DNA of 64,000 nucleotides from Hymenobacter monticola (lineage in GTDB: Bacteria > Bacteroidota > Bacteroidia > Cytophagales > Hymenobacteraceae). Positions 44,255 to 52,854 of the stretch are shown here, piece after piece. The DNA lies in the NCBI RefSeq assembly GCF_022811645.1, contig NZ_CP094534.1:5544016-5608015 (forward strand), read 5' to 3'. The position numbers and the translations under genes were made by a program. Below the pieces are notes generated by a model. It saw only the letters and a program-made list of their open reading frames with translations. It ran no database searches and was not told where the DNA came from. Position 1 is the stretch's first letter; each line of letters opens with the position of its first letter.

Positions 44255-44689
44255 ATGGCAGACCACAAAGGCACCGCCGTCTGGAACGGCGACATTAAAG
44301 GCAGCGGCACCCTCAGCACCGAAAGCGGCGCGCTTAACGCTCCTTACTCCGTTGGCAGCCGCTTCGAAGGCAAGCAGGGCACCAACCCCGAAGAACTCAT
44401 CGGCGCGGCCCACGCCGGCTGTTACACCATGTACCTCACCAGCGTGCTCACCAAGCACGGCCACTCGGTGCAGAACATCAAAACCACCAGCACCGTGACG
44501 ATGAACCCCAACAACGGCCATCCCGTCATCGAGCACATCCACGTGAGTACCGAAGGCCACGTCACCGGCGGCAACATCACCGCCGACGACTTCCAGAAGC
44601 ACGCCGAAGATGCCAAGGAAAACTGTCCCGTATCGAAAGTGCTGAGCGCCGTGCCCAAAATGACGCTCGAAGCGAAGTTTGTAGGCTAG
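44255..44689 (+). CDS. OsmC/Ohr-family peroxiredoxin-like protein
   Basis: A 144-residue OsmC-family protein. These homodimers reduce organic hydroperoxides with two Cys, often using lipoyl proteins. The peroxidatic Cys is in GAAHAGCYTMYLTSVL (about 55) and the second in AEDAKENCPVSKVLS (about 127); the segment TNPEELIGAAHAGC is diagnostic. The start MADHKGTAVWNGDIKGSG at ATG 44255 fits OsmC (not Ohr); in-frame codons upstream do not. Element 6 follows the stop at 28 nt. Confidence 0.93.
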   Translation: MADHKGTAVWNGDIKGSGTLSTESGALNAPYSVGSRFEGKQGTNPEELIGAAHAGCYTMYLTSVLTKHGHSVQNIKTTSTVTMNPNNGHPVIEHIHVSTEGHVTGGNITADDFQKHAEDAKENCPVSKVLSAVPKMTLEAKFVG

Positions 44690-44717
44690 CGCTTGCTGGT
44701 CAGCTCAAACCTTAAGT

Positions 44718-44820
44718 ATGTCATGCTGAGCGCAGCCGAAGCATCTCTGCAGGGTAACTAATCCAACGGATTGAGTTTACTATTGCGGTAGAGATGCTTC
44801 GGCTGCGCTCAGCATGACGT
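44718..44820. repeat. 33-bp inverted repeat (element 6) after the OsmC gene
   Basis: The arms 44718-44750 and 44788-44820 pair over 33 bp with two mismatches. They contain GTCATGCTGAGCGCAGCCGA, the shared core. The left edge is 28 nt after the OsmC stop and the right edge is 42 nt before the next -7 box. Confidence 0.95.
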
Positions 44821-44862
44821 TCTGCTTTTAGCCCTGAGCTGCCTATACTAAAATCTTCGCCC

Positions 44863-44870
44863 TAAATTTG
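44863..44870 (+). promoter_or_regulatory. -7 promoter box TAAATTTG of the 44.9-kb gene
   Basis: An exact TAnnTTTG match ending 5 nt before the ATG at 44876, predicting a leaderless transcript. Confidence 0.65.
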
Positions 44871-44875
44871 TCGCT

Positions 44876-45370
44876 ATGCCCACTGGTACTACTCGCATCC
44901 GCCTTCGCCCCGCCAACAACTCCCGCGTCCCGTTCTGGGGCCAGATTGCCATCGGCGTTTTCTGGCTGGCTTATGTGCTGTTTGGCATTCTGAGCAACAC
45001 CGGCGCGCAGGACTACCACTTTCTGCACTGGGTATTCCTGGTGTTCACGCTGGTGTACCTCGGCTATGTGCTGGTGAACAATGCCCCCATCTTCGGCACG
45101 CAGAGCTACCTGGAGTTCACACCCGGCTACATTGTGCACAAAAACGGCTTGTTCCGTCCCAAACAGGTTTTCGCCGCCGAAAACATTGCCGCCCTGGAGT
45201 TGAAGCCCGCCGTGCTGCGCGTGCGCCAGAAAGACGGCGAAATCTACGCCCTCAACCTGCGCGAAGTAAAAGGCAAGCGCCGCAAGCTGAGCTTCCGCGA
45301 GCAAGTGCGCGAGTTTGCCGCCAAGCACAACGTGCCCTTGCAGGAAGTGAGCCCGGCCGCGGCTTCCTAG
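44876..45370 (+). CDS. Membrane protein with two TM segments and a PH-like C-terminal domain, function unknown
   Basis: A 164-residue protein: a basic N-terminus, TM1 FWGQIAIGVFWLAYVLFGIL (about 20-39), TM2 FLVFTLVYLGYVLVNNA (about 54-70), then a soluble domain about 80-164. The domain reads YLEFTPGYIVHKNGLFRPKQ - FAAENIAALELKPAVLRVRQ - DGEIYALNLREVKGK, resembling the bacterial PH (DUF304/bPH2-like) pattern with a C-terminal helix. The role is unknown. It converges on dnaA with a strong shared terminator between. Confidence 0.8.
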   Translation: MPTGTTRIRLRPANNSRVPFWGQIAIGVFWLAYVLFGILSNTGAQDYHFLHWVFLVFTLVYLGYVLVNNAPIFGTQSYLEFTPGYIVHKNGLFRPKQVFAAENIAALELKPAVLRVRQKDGEIYALNLREVKGKRRKLSFREQVREFAAKHNVPLQEVSPAAAS

Positions 45371-45387
45371 TTATATCTCATCGAAAA

Positions 45388-45428
45388 GAAAGGGGCTGAA
45401 GACAACTTGCGTGTCTTCAGCCCCTTTC
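45388..45428. terminator. Bidirectional terminator between the 44.9-kb gene and dnaA
   Basis: A 17-bp stem GAAAGGGGCTGAAGACA / TGTCTTCAGCCCCTTTC with a 7-nt loop, A-rich before and TCTCTTT after. Both genes converge here. Confidence 0.92.
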
Positions 45429-45448
45429 TCTTTAGGCAGCAACTGCCG

Positions 45449-47023
45449 CTATTTCTTGGCGAACTTCTTCCGCAGCTCGTCCACCTGGTCGCGGAATTTC
45501 TTGTCCGAATCTACCAAATCCGACACGGTTTGCACCGAGTGCATCACGGTGGTGTGGTCGCGGCCGCCGAAGTGGAAGCCGATGGTTTTCAGCGTGTGAG
45601 AGGTGTGGTGCTTAGCAAAATACATAGCTACCTGCCGAGCCGTCACCACTTCCTTCTTGCGGGTTTTGTCTTTCAACAAATCAACCGAAATGTTGAAGTA
45701 GGCGGCCACGGTCTTCTGAATGAAGTCGAGGTTCACCTCGGCCTCCACTTCCTCGATGATGTGGCGCAGGGCCTGCTTCACCATTTCCAGGTCGATGTCG
45801 CGGCGGCTCAGGCTGCTTTGGGCCACCAGCGAGGCAATGACGCCTTCCAGCTCGCGCACGTTGGTGTGCACCGAATTGGCCAAGTAGTCCACCACGTGGT
45901 CCGGCGGAATGTCGATGCCGTCCTGCTCCATCTTGTTGCGGATGATGGCCACCCGCGTTTCGAAGTCGGGGCTTTGCACGTCGGCCGTCAGGCCCCACTT
46001 GAAGCGATTCAGCAACCGGTCTTCCAAGCCCTGCAGGTCCTTGGGCGGCCGGTCGGAGGTCATCACAATCTGCTTGCCCGACTGGTGCAAGTGGTTGAAG
46101 ATGTGGAAGAACATTTCCTGCGTCTTGCCCTTGTTGGCCAGAAACTGCACGTCGTCCAGAATCAGGGCATCCACCTGCAGGTAGAAATTTGCAAAGTCCT
46201 GCACCTGCGCGCGCTGCACGCTGTCGATGAACTGGTTGGTGAACTTCTCGGCCGACACGTAGAGCACGAACCGCTCCGGTGCCGTGGCCTTGATGTGGTT
46301 GCCGATGGCCTGCACCAGGTGGGTTTTGCCCAGGCCCACGCCGCCGTACACCATCAGCGGGTTGAAGCTGGTGGTGCCGGGCTTGTTGGCCACGGCGAGG
46401 CCGGCCGAGCGGGCCAGGCGGTTGCAGTCGCCCTCGATGTAGTTGTCGAAAGTATAAGAACCGTTGAGCTGGGAGGGCACGATGTTGCCGTCCATGGGCT
46501 TGGCCTGCTCGAAGGGGTTGCGCGGCGGGGCCGCGGCTTCGACGCCGGCCAGGGTGTTGGTGCCGAAGTTGCCGCGCTGGGCGGCCCGCACCGCGCCCGA
46601 ATTGACATAGCGCGCCGAGCCGGCGCGGGCGCTGCCGGCCAGCGGGTTGTAAACCGGGGCCGGCGCGGGCGCGGGGGCTTGCGGCTGGGGCGCATCGCGC
46701 GGGTCGGGGGCAGCGGCTTTGCGGGGGGGCGGTAGGTGCAGGGTTTTGGGTTGCACCTGCGAGTTGCCCTGGTCTACTACCACGCTGTATTCGAGGCGGC
46801 CCTCGGGGCCCAGCTGCTGGAAGAGGGCGCGGCGCAATTCGTCCACGTAGTGCTCCTCCAGCCAGTCGTAGAAATAAGCGCTGGGCACCTGGATGGTCAG
46901 CACGTTGCCTTTGAGCTCAACTGGCACAATGGGCTGGAACCACGTCTTAAAGCTCTGCTCCCCGATTTCCGCCGAGATGCTGCGCAGGCAGCCAGCCCAA
47001 ACCGTGCGAAAATCCTTGAGCAT
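45449..47023 (-). CDS. dnaA: Chromosomal replication initiator protein DnaA
   Basis: DnaA binds DnaA boxes at oriC and unwinds it. The 524 residues show domain I about 1-85 (WAGCLRSISAEIGEQSFKTW), a long Ala/Pro/Arg linker (domain II, about 95-200), AAA+ domain III with Walker A GGVGLGKTHLVQAIGNH and Walker B LILDDVQFLANK, and the DNA-binding domain IV with YFAKHHTSHTLKTIGFHFGG followed by DHTTVMHSV, the dnaA signature. It is longer than E. coli DnaA because of the linker. The upstream region holds only one DnaA-box-like 9-mer (47122-47130). No dnaN or recF is next to it, so the ordinary dnaA-dnaN-oriC arrangement is absent here. Confidence 0.97.
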   Translation of the reverse strand: MLKDFRTVWAGCLRSISAEIGEQSFKTWFQPIVPVELKGNVLTIQVPSAYFYDWLEEHYVDELRRALFQQLGPEGRLEYSVVVDQGNSQVQPKTLHLPPPRKAAAPDPRDAPQPQAPAPAPAPVYNPLAGSARAGSARYVNSGAVRAAQRGNFGTNTLAGVEAAAPPRNPFEQAKPMDGNIVPSQLNGSYTFDNYIEGDCNRLARSAGLAVANKPGTTSFNPLMVYGGVGLGKTHLVQAIGNHIKATAPERFVLYVSAEKFTNQFIDSVQRAQVQDFANFYLQVDALILDDVQFLANKGKTQEMFFHIFNHLHQSGKQIVMTSDRPPKDLQGLEDRLLNRFKWGLTADVQSPDFETRVAIIRNKMEQDGIDIPPDHVVDYLANSVHTNVRELEGVIASLVAQSSLSRRDIDLEMVKQALRHIIEEVEAEVNLDFIQKTVAAYFNISVDLLKDKTRKKEVVTARQVAMYFAKHHTSHTLKTIGFHFGGRDHTTVMHSVQTVSDLVDSDKKFRDQVDELRKKFAKK

Positions 47024-47083
47024 GAGAGCAGTTAGACAATAATCCGGCGCAAACCGGCAACGAAAACAGGGGCCGAAATAGCT

Positions 47084-47106
47084 CCTCAGACGGAGCTTTA
47101 TTTTTT
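47084..47106 (+). other. Hairpin with T-rich tail upstream of dnaA (47084-47106)
   Basis: AGCTCC-TCAGAC-GGAGCT is followed by TTATTTTTT on the plus strand. It lies in the leader of dnaA, on the opposite strand, and would end rightward transcription, but no plus-strand gene precedes it. It is better read as a structured dnaA leader than as a working terminator. Confidence 0.45.
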
Positions 47107-47121
47107 AGAGGGGGACAAAAT

Positions 47122-47130
47122 TGTGGAAAA
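47122..47130 (-). promoter_or_regulatory. Single DnaA-box-like 9-mer upstream of dnaA
   Basis: TTTTCCACA on the minus strand (one base from TTATCCACA), about 100 nt upstream of the dnaA ATG. One box is too little to call an origin but could give autoregulation of dnaA. Confidence 0.4.
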
Positions 47131-47295
47131 CTTCGCGAGAAAAAAAGCGTGTTTGCCCTTGCTTTTTCGCTACTTCTAGCAGGACCGTATCCCATTCGGT
47201 CGATGCTATTTTTTTCCCGTTCAAAGCCGCCTAAGCTTTCTCAGTCTTTTTGAGGGGCGCTCACCAGCGACGCGGGAGCCCAAGCTGAAAAATGT

Positions 47296-47332
47296 AGAAA
47301 GGGCACCCCGGCCGGTTGCCGAAGTGCCCTTT
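47296..47332. terminator. Hairpin after the metallophosphatase gene
   Basis: Stem AAAGGGCAC/GTGCCCTTT with an inner CGGC/GCCG stem. It lies 32 nt downstream of the metallophosphatase stop on the minus strand; the following sequence there (TCTACATTTTTC) is only moderately T-rich. Confidence 0.7.
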
Positions 47333-47363
47333 AACGTACGCGCCCACCGGAAATGATTCCCGG

Positions 47364-48296
47364 CTAGCCAATTATTTCGCGCACCGGCAGCACTGCCGCC
47401 TGCGCCAGCCCCGCGCGCTTGGTTTTGGGCGAAAACTCGTAGTCGAGCCGGCCCAGGTTGATGCCCGACCAGCCCACCTGATTGATGAGCGTGGCGTGGC
47501 CGTCGGGACTGGTGATGGGCTCGGGCGCGTCCATGAACGTGTGGGTGTGCCCGCCCAGGATGAGGTCGATGCCCGACACCTGGGCGGCCAGCTTGCGGTC
47601 GTCGAGCTTGGCGTTGTCGTACTTGTAGCCGAGGTGCGAGAGGCAAATAACGAGGTCGCAGCGCTCGGGGCCGCGCAGCTGCGTCACCATTTCCTTGGCT
47701 TTGGCCACGGGGTCAAGATAGACCGTTTGGCCGAAATTCTTGTCGGCCACGAGGCCGCTCAGCTCAATGCCGATGCCAAACACGCCAATGCGCAGACCTT
47801 GCTTCTCAAACACCTTGTAAGGAGCAAAACGACCGGCCAGGGGCGTTTTCGAGAAGTCGTAGTTGGCGATGAGGAAGGGAAAAGTGGCGTGGGGCAGCTG
47901 CTTCTGCAAGCCTTCAAGGCCGTTGTCGAAGTCGTGGTTGCCAAGGGTGCTGGCGTCGTACTGCATCTGGCTCATGAGCTTGTATTCCAGCTCGCCGCCG
48001 AAGAAGTTGAAGTAGGGCGTGCCTTGGAAGATGTCGCCCGAGTCGAGCAGCAGCACGTTAGGTTCCTTGCTGCGGATGTCCTTGATGAGGGCCGCGCGCC
48101 TCGCCATGCCGCCCATGCCGGCCCACTGCCCGCCGTTGTCGGGAAAGGGCTCGATGCGCGAGTGCATGTCGTTGGTGTGCAGAATGGTGAGCTTGAGCGG
48201 GGCCTTAGCGGCCTCGGCCGAGTTGGTGAGGCCGCCGAGCACAGTGAGGCCAGCGGTGCCAAGGAGAGAATTGCGGAGGAATTCGCGGCGCTTCAT
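47364..48296 (-). CDS. Secreted metallophosphatase, 5'-nucleotidase N-terminal domain
   Basis: A 310-residue calcineurin-like phosphoesterase forming the catalytic half of a 5'-nucleotidase/2',3'-cyclic phosphodiesterase. A Tat-type signal starts it: KRREFLRNSLLGTAGLTVLG, with the twin Arg and a hydrophobic stretch ending NSAEAA. Metal-binding motifs are ILHTNDMHSRIEPF, LLLDSGDIFQG, TLGNHDFDNG and GGHTHTFMD. It lacks the C-terminal nucleotide-recognition domain, which is encoded separately by the gene just upstream (48398-49162). ATG 48296 starts the Tat signal. The 30-bp palindrome at 48302-48396 fills the gap between the two genes. Together they probably hydrolyse extracytoplasmic nucleotides. 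Confidence 0.92.
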   Translation of the reverse strand: MKRREFLRNSLLGTAGLTVLGGLTNSAEAAKAPLKLTILHTNDMHSRIEPFPDNGGQWAGMGGMARRAALIKDIRSKEPNVLLLDSGDIFQGTPYFNFFGGELEYKLMSQMQYDASTLGNHDFDNGLEGLQKQLPHATFPFLIANYDFSKTPLAGRFAPYKVFEKQGLRIGVFGIGIELSGLVADKNFGQTVYLDPVAKAKEMVTQLRGPERCDLVICLSHLGYKYDNAKLDDRKLAAQVSGIDLILGGHTHTFMDAPEPITSPDGHATLINQVGWSGINLGRLDYEFSPKTKRAGLAQAAVLPVREIIG

Positions 48297-48301
48297 AAAA
48301 G

Positions 48302-48396
48302 CAGTTATCAGTTGACAGTGAACAGTTAGCAAAGACTTAGAAATCCTCGTACAGCCGGCGGTGAACTGCTAACTGTTCACTGCTAACTGATAACTG
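48302..48396. repeat. 30-bp inverted repeat (element 7) filling the gap of the split nucleotidase operon
   Basis: The arms 48302-48331 (CAGTTATCAGTTGACAGTGA...) and 48367-48396 pair over 30 bp with two mismatches. It is a third sequence family, built on AACTGTTCACTG/AACTGATAACTG. One edge is 1 nt from the stop of the C-domain gene and the other 5 nt from the start codon of the metallophosphatase gene. Confidence 0.93.
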
Positions 48397-48397
48397 T

Positions 48398-49162
48398 TTA
48401 ATTAGCCCTTACCCGGCCTTCGATGCGGGCCGCGACGGGCTGGCCGGCTTTGGTGAGGGCGCGGATGTGGTCGGCAATGGCAGTGCGGAGCAGCACGTTG
48501 GTGTGGCGGGGCACGATGGTTTTGAAGAACGGCATGTTGTCGCCGCCGGTGGCCAGGTAGTCGGAAATGGCAATGGGGTAGGTCCGGTTTTCGTTGACGT
48601 CGAAGGGCTGGCCGCCGATACGAATGTCCTTGGGCATGCCGTCGAAGGTGATGGTGTAGGTGGCGCCCGACACGGCCATTTTGTTGTGGGCAGCGTAGTC
48701 GAACAGCTGCTGCACCACCGGGCCGGGGGCATCGAGCACCACCAGCTCGTTCTCAAAGGGCATGAGCTCGAACACCGAGCCCAGCGTAACGGGCCCCGGC
48801 GCGAAGCCGGCGCGCAGGCCGCCGTTGGTCATCACGCCCAAGGCAATGGGCTGCTTGAGCTCCTGGCTGGCGCGGGTGCGCTGCAAGTCAGCTACGAAAT
48901 TAGACAGCGGGTTTTCGCCAGGGGCTTTGGTGAGGCCCGCCGGGGCCGTGCCGAGCACTTCGGTCATCTGGGCCACCACTTTGTCGTGGTAGGGCGCGAT
49001 GAGGGCCGCAGCGGTGGGGTCCTCGGGCTGGGTTTTGCCCACCGGCTGGCTGGTGACGGGCGCGAAATGCGCCGTGGGCGCGTAGGGCGCGCGCTGGCAG
49101 CCGGTGGCGAGGGCCAGGGCCAAAGTCGGCACTAGCGGAACAAGTAAACGGCGAAGCAACAT
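48398..49162 (-). CDS. Lipoprotein with 5'-nucleotidase C-terminal domain
   Basis: A 254-residue lipoprotein with signal MLLRRLLVPLVPTLALALAT followed by Gly and Cys22. The rest is a 5'-nucleotidase C-terminal domain: GENPLSNFVADLQR, GVMTNGGLRAGFAPGPVTLG, SVFELMPFENELVVLDAPGP and the later YPIAISDYLATGGDNMPFFK, the nucleotide-stacking region. It has no phosphoesterase motifs. In most bacteria this domain is fused behind the metallophosphatase domain; here the order is reversed and split, C-domain gene first, catalytic gene second. The lipid anchor probably places it on an outer or inner membrane face, the partner being Tat-exported. ATG 49162 starts the signal. Confidence 0.9.
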   Translation of the reverse strand: MLLRRLLVPLVPTLALALATGCQRAPYAPTAHFAPVTSQPVGKTQPEDPTAAALIAPYHDKVVAQMTEVLGTAPAGLTKAPGENPLSNFVADLQRTRASQELKQPIALGVMTNGGLRAGFAPGPVTLGSVFELMPFENELVVLDAPGPVVQQLFDYAAHNKMAVSGATYTITFDGMPKDIRIGGQPFDVNENRTYPIAISDYLATGGDNMPFFKTIVPRHTNVLLRTAIADHIRALTKAGQPVAARIEGRVRAN

Positions 49163-49566
49163 ATGAAAGGAGCAAGTAAAGGAGAGCAGCCTCCGGCCAG
49201 CGCGAAGGTTCAGACGGCCCATTTTGCCAAGGACTCGCAAACCGAAACCACAAAGGTGCAACACCGGAGCTTCAATGCCCGCGAATGCAACACATGAAGA
49301 AACTGCCTCGGTGCCTTCACCATCGTGCCCTTCCCAAAGGGAATGGCAACGCGAGCGTTTTTCGTTCACTGCCGCCTGGTAATCGGGGCAGCATCTCGGA
49401 AATGCTGTTTCCTGCTGCCCGCATCGGCCGTGGGTTTTGCTGTAAAGCCAACGGACCAGCTAAAGGACAGCGACCCTCCCCTGTGCTTCTTGCTTATGCG
49501 ACAGATGCAGAAAGCCGCAACTACAGCAACCGGCTACCGGAAAACTGTCGCTTTGCAAAGCCTAAA
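49163..49566. other. 404-bp region without a supported gene
   Basis: Open frames exist but none has a recognisable protein, a good start or gene-like composition. A CAAAGGTG at 49252 is one base from a minus-strand -7 box and could serve the lipoprotein gene at 49162. Otherwise I see nothing. Confidence 0.5.
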
Positions 49567-50843
49567 TTAAAAGAGCTGAATGCTCACCAATCCGCCGTAT
49601 TGAATAATGGGAGCACTAATGGTAGGGCTGCTTACAAAGCCGCCGTTGCGCTCTGCGCGCAACTCAAACCCAATAGCGCGCCTTTTCCCTGCTTTAAACG
49701 AAAGCCCCGCGCCGCCCAGCACGCCGTAATCTGACTTCCCAATGATGCCGGGGTTGAGAGCCTCTTTGTTGGTAACCACGGGAACCCCGCCCGCCGTGTA
49801 CTCGGACCGCAACTGGGTAGAATAACTCAACAAATAGCTTCCGTGGACGCCGGCAAAAACGTAAGGGCGAAGCAAATTGGTGCGGAAATAATAGCGGAGC
49901 TGCAACGGGACCAGCAGGCGCTGAAACTGCAGCGAGGCCTGCTCGCGCAGTTCCACGCTTGAGAATCCCTTTGCCACGTACAAATCACTGTAATCCAGCT
50001 TTTGGTAGAGCGCGTCAATGCGCAGTTCCAGGTTGCGGTTTAGCTCCGGAAAGGTCGAGGAAAAGTAAATCCCAAACGCAGGCGAAGTGCTGGTGTAGGT
50101 GCCGTTCCGAAGGGAGATTTCGCCCTGAAATTTCATGCTGGTTTTGTAGATTCCGCCCACAACCCCGAATGCGACGGCCGCCCCTTCCCGCTTAAGGGCA
50201 TTCGTGTCCTTAGACTTAAAAACGGCTTCTGGTTCTGAGCAAGCATTGTAACGACGCACTACTTGGGCCAGGCTGCTTGCCGTATATTCCAATTTGGGTA
50301 ACGACGGCTGGACGGCAAAGCAGTCGCGGAAGGCTTCTGATAGCGTTTTCCGATAAACAGGAATCACGTTGGCTGCTTCGTTTGCTGCATATCCGCGTTT
50401 GACAACACGATTTTCGAGCTCCTGCACAGGGCCAGCCCCGGCCTGTGCCAGGTAGAGGTAGTAGTGCACCTCATCGTAGGCATCGCGCCGGGTGTAGAGG
50501 CTTGCTCGCCCTCCAACCAACAGTTCTAAAAACAGCTGTCGTTGCGCGGGTTTCCCCATGGAATCGGTTGTCGGAACCAAGCGTGTTTCGTACTGCTGGC
50601 CGTTGGCCAAGCCATAGCCTCGCAATGCGGCGGGCTTATAATCAACGGTGCCCACGTCCGAAGCAGAACGAAAGCGACACAACGCCTCGCTCCGGTAGGC
50701 CCCCTCACCTGCACCTGCCCCCGCAACGTGTCGCCGGCCGGCTTGACGATGTACCCGGGCTTGTAATTGTTTTGTGCCTGTGCCGCTCCTAAACTCAGGC
50801 ACCAAAATACTAAAATCCAAAAAGGTTTAAAAACGCTAAGCAT
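49567..50843 (-). pseudogene. Outer-membrane protein gene interrupted by a -1 frameshift in a G-run
   Basis: ATG 50843 starts a signal peptide (FKPFWILVFWCLSLGAAQAQ) and the mature NNYKPGYIVKPAGDTLRGQV, a typical Hymenobacter-type surface-protein start. The frame is then lost: the continuing sequence RSEALCRFRSASDVGTVDYK and the whole beta-barrel to GGLVSIQLF lie in the next frame. The break is at a run of five G on the minus strand (50700-50704). One more G would join both parts into an intact protein of exactly 425 residues. A long beta-rich C-terminal half (for example LLVPLQLRYYFRTNLLRPYV) looks like an OmpW/porin-type barrel. It may be a decayed gene, a phase-variable gene or an assembly error. 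Function unknown. Confidence 0.82.
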
Positions 50844-50976
50844 GCAGGAAACTTGGGGATGCGGAGGCATGAAAGAGCAGGCTTAAAAAGGCTTGGTTAC
50901 AACAATTAAAGTCAAAGCTACGGCTGAATTGCTACGGCCTGCCTTGGCGCTCCGCGTGGCAAAGCGCGGGCGGCGG

Positions 50977-50984
50977 TATCTTTC
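50977..50984 (+). promoter_or_regulatory. Probable -7 box TATCTTTC of mutA
   Basis: Seven of eight positions match TAnnTTTG. It lies 69 nt before the mutA ATG, a normal leader distance. Confidence 0.4.
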
Positions 50985-51053
50985 GGCCTGTTTTGCTAGC
51001 GGCTCGTAATGATGGCACGGCCGCGTTACCAGCCGCCCCAGAGTTCCCGCTTT

Positions 51054-52835
51054 ATGTCTGATACCCCGGCCGCCGCGCCCGTTTCTTTTGCCGAATTTTC
51101 GGCCGTGACCACCGCCGAATGGCAGGCCCGCCTCGCCCGCGACCTCAAGGGCCAAGACCCGGCCGCGCTGCGCTGGCCCCTGCCCGACGGCTTCGCCGTG
51201 GAGCCCTTTTACCACCGCGAGGCCCTGGCCGCGCTGGGCGGCGCCCCCGCTCCCCTGCCCCACCCCCAGCGCCCGTGGCTGAACGTGCCGGCCATTCAGG
51301 TGCCGGCCGGCGACGGCCGCGCGGCCGTGGACCAAGCCGTGCTGGCCCTGAGCAGCGGTGCCGACGGCGTGCATTTCATTTTGACCGACGCCTCGGCTTT
51401 TGCCGCTCATTATCTGGCCGAGCAGTTGCCGCTGGCCCGCGCCTTCGTGGGCTACACCGTGGTCGACAAGCCCGACGTGCTGCTGAGCCAGCTCGTAGAC
51501 GCTGCGCCCGGCACGGCGTTCCGTGGCTTCCTGCGCTTTGCGCCCGGCCCGGTGCCCGAGGGTGCCGAGCTGGCTGACTACCGCACCGCCCTGCGGCGCT
51601 GCGTGCACCTCACCACCGGCATGCCCGATTTCCGTGCCCTGGCCGTAAATGGCGCCTTTTTTGGCAACCGCGGGGCCACCACCGTGCAGCAGATTGCCTT
51701 CACCCTGAACACTGCCGCCGCCCTGCTGGCCGAGCTGCCCGACGCCGAAACGACCCTGGCCGAAGTAGCCGCGGCCCTACACCTGCACGTGGCCATCACG
51801 CCCAGCTACTTCCCCGAGATTGCCAAGCTGCGCGCCCTGCGCCGGCTGTGGGCCACGCTGCTGCACGGCTTTGGCCTGCCGGCGGGCCTGAGTGCCCGCC
51901 TGCGCATTCACGCGGCCACGGCCACCTGGACCATGACCACGCTGGACCCGCACACCAACCTGCTGCGCCACACCACCGAGGCCATGAGCGCCGTGCTGGG
52001 CGGGGCCGACTCGCTGAGCGTGGCGCCCTTCGACGCCTTGTTTGCCGAGGCCAACGACTTTTCGAGCCGCCTGGCCCGCAACCTGTCCATACTGCTGCGC
52101 GAGGAATCGGGCCTGGGCCAGGTGCAGGACCCGGCCGCCGGTTCCTACTACCTCGAAACCCTCACCGACCAGCTGGCCCAGGAAGCATGGCTGCAGTTTC
52201 AGCGCCTGGAGGCGGCCGGGGGGCTGCCCGCGGCGCGGGGGCAGATGCTGGACGAAATCAAGGCAGTGACCACCGAAACCTTCCGGCGTATTGCCAGCGG
52301 CCAGCAGGTGGTGGTGGGCACCAACCGCTTCCAGAACCAGCGGGAGCAGTTCAGCTTTCACCCCAAGAAGCTGCTGCGCTCCTCGTCCTTCGACGTGACC
52401 CGCGCCGCCTACCCCACCGAGGTGCTGCGCCTGGCCACGGCTCTGCACTTCGAGCGCCGCGAGAAGAAAAGCAAGCGCGCCGCCGTGGTGCTGCTGGGCA
52501 CCAACACCAACCAGGTGATTATGGAAACCTTCGTGCAGATGCTGATGCCGCACGAGCGGCCCGAAATAGCGGCCAGTCACCCGCTGGGCACATTGTCGGT
52601 GCTATACTCCTCGCCCGAGGAGGCCACGCTGATGTACGCCACGCCCGAGCAGTTCCAAAAGTTCGCCCGCTTCATTTACCAGATTCCGCCCGAGAAGCAG
52701 CAATTCATTCCACCGGCCCTGCTTAGCTCCGATCTAGCCACCTTGCACGAGGCTGTGCGGGTGTTTGGCTTCAAAGAAATGAAGGTGCAAGGCTACACCA
52801 CAGAAGAGGTGCTGGCCCGCTTGCAGGGGCGGTAG
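51054..52835 (+). CDS. mutA: Methylmalonyl-CoA mutase, small (beta) subunit
   Basis: The B12-free partner subunit of methylmalonyl-CoA mutase, which interconverts (R)-methylmalonyl-CoA and succinyl-CoA. From ATG 51054 (MSDTPAAAPVSFAEFSAVTT) the protein has 593 residues. The family pattern appears at EWQARLARDLKGQDPAALRW, LRHTTEAMSAVLGGADSLSV and DPAAGSYYLETLTDQLAQEA. It lacks the C-terminal DxHxxG B12 motif, as expected for MutA. The Ala-rich N-terminus is short. mutB follows after a 142-nt gap filled by element 8. The upstream start at 51009 would add a basic leader unlike the family. Confidence 0.94.
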   Translation: MSDTPAAAPVSFAEFSAVTTAEWQARLARDLKGQDPAALRWPLPDGFAVEPFYHREALAALGGAPAPLPHPQRPWLNVPAIQVPAGDGRAAVDQAVLALSSGADGVHFILTDASAFAAHYLAEQLPLARAFVGYTVVDKPDVLLSQLVDAAPGTAFRGFLRFAPGPVPEGAELADYRTALRRCVHLTTGMPDFRALAVNGAFFGNRGATTVQQIAFTLNTAAALLAELPDAETTLAEVAAALHLHVAITPSYFPEIAKLRALRRLWATLLHGFGLPAGLSARLRIHAATATWTMTTLDPHTNLLRHTTEAMSAVLGGADSLSVAPFDALFAEANDFSSRLARNLSILLREESGLGQVQDPAAGSYYLETLTDQLAQEAWLQFQRLEAAGGLPAARGQMLDEIKAVTTETFRRIASGQQVVVGTNRFQNQREQFSFHPKKLLRSSSFDVTRAAYPTEVLRLATALHFERREKKSKRAAVVLLGTNTNQVIMETFVQMLMPHERPEIAASHPLGTLSVLYSSPEEATLMYATPEQFQKFARFIYQIPPEKQQFIPPALLSSDLATLHEAVRVFGFKEMKVQGYTTEEVLARLQGR

Positions 52836-52854
52836 GCCACCGACAATAACGTAA

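Noticed and set aside
45407..46735. Long open frames antisense to dnaA, lon, mutB, susC and others
   Set aside because: They follow the opposite-strand coding phase of genes with strong family evidence; high GC keeps such shadow frames open.
47024..47363. An origin of replication upstream of dnaA
   Set aside because: Only one DnaA-box-like sequence, no AT-rich unwinding stretch with repeated boxes.
49285..49734. A 149-codon plus-strand frame at 49285
   Set aside because: It overlaps the end of the frameshifted outer-membrane gene antisense and has no protein-like features.
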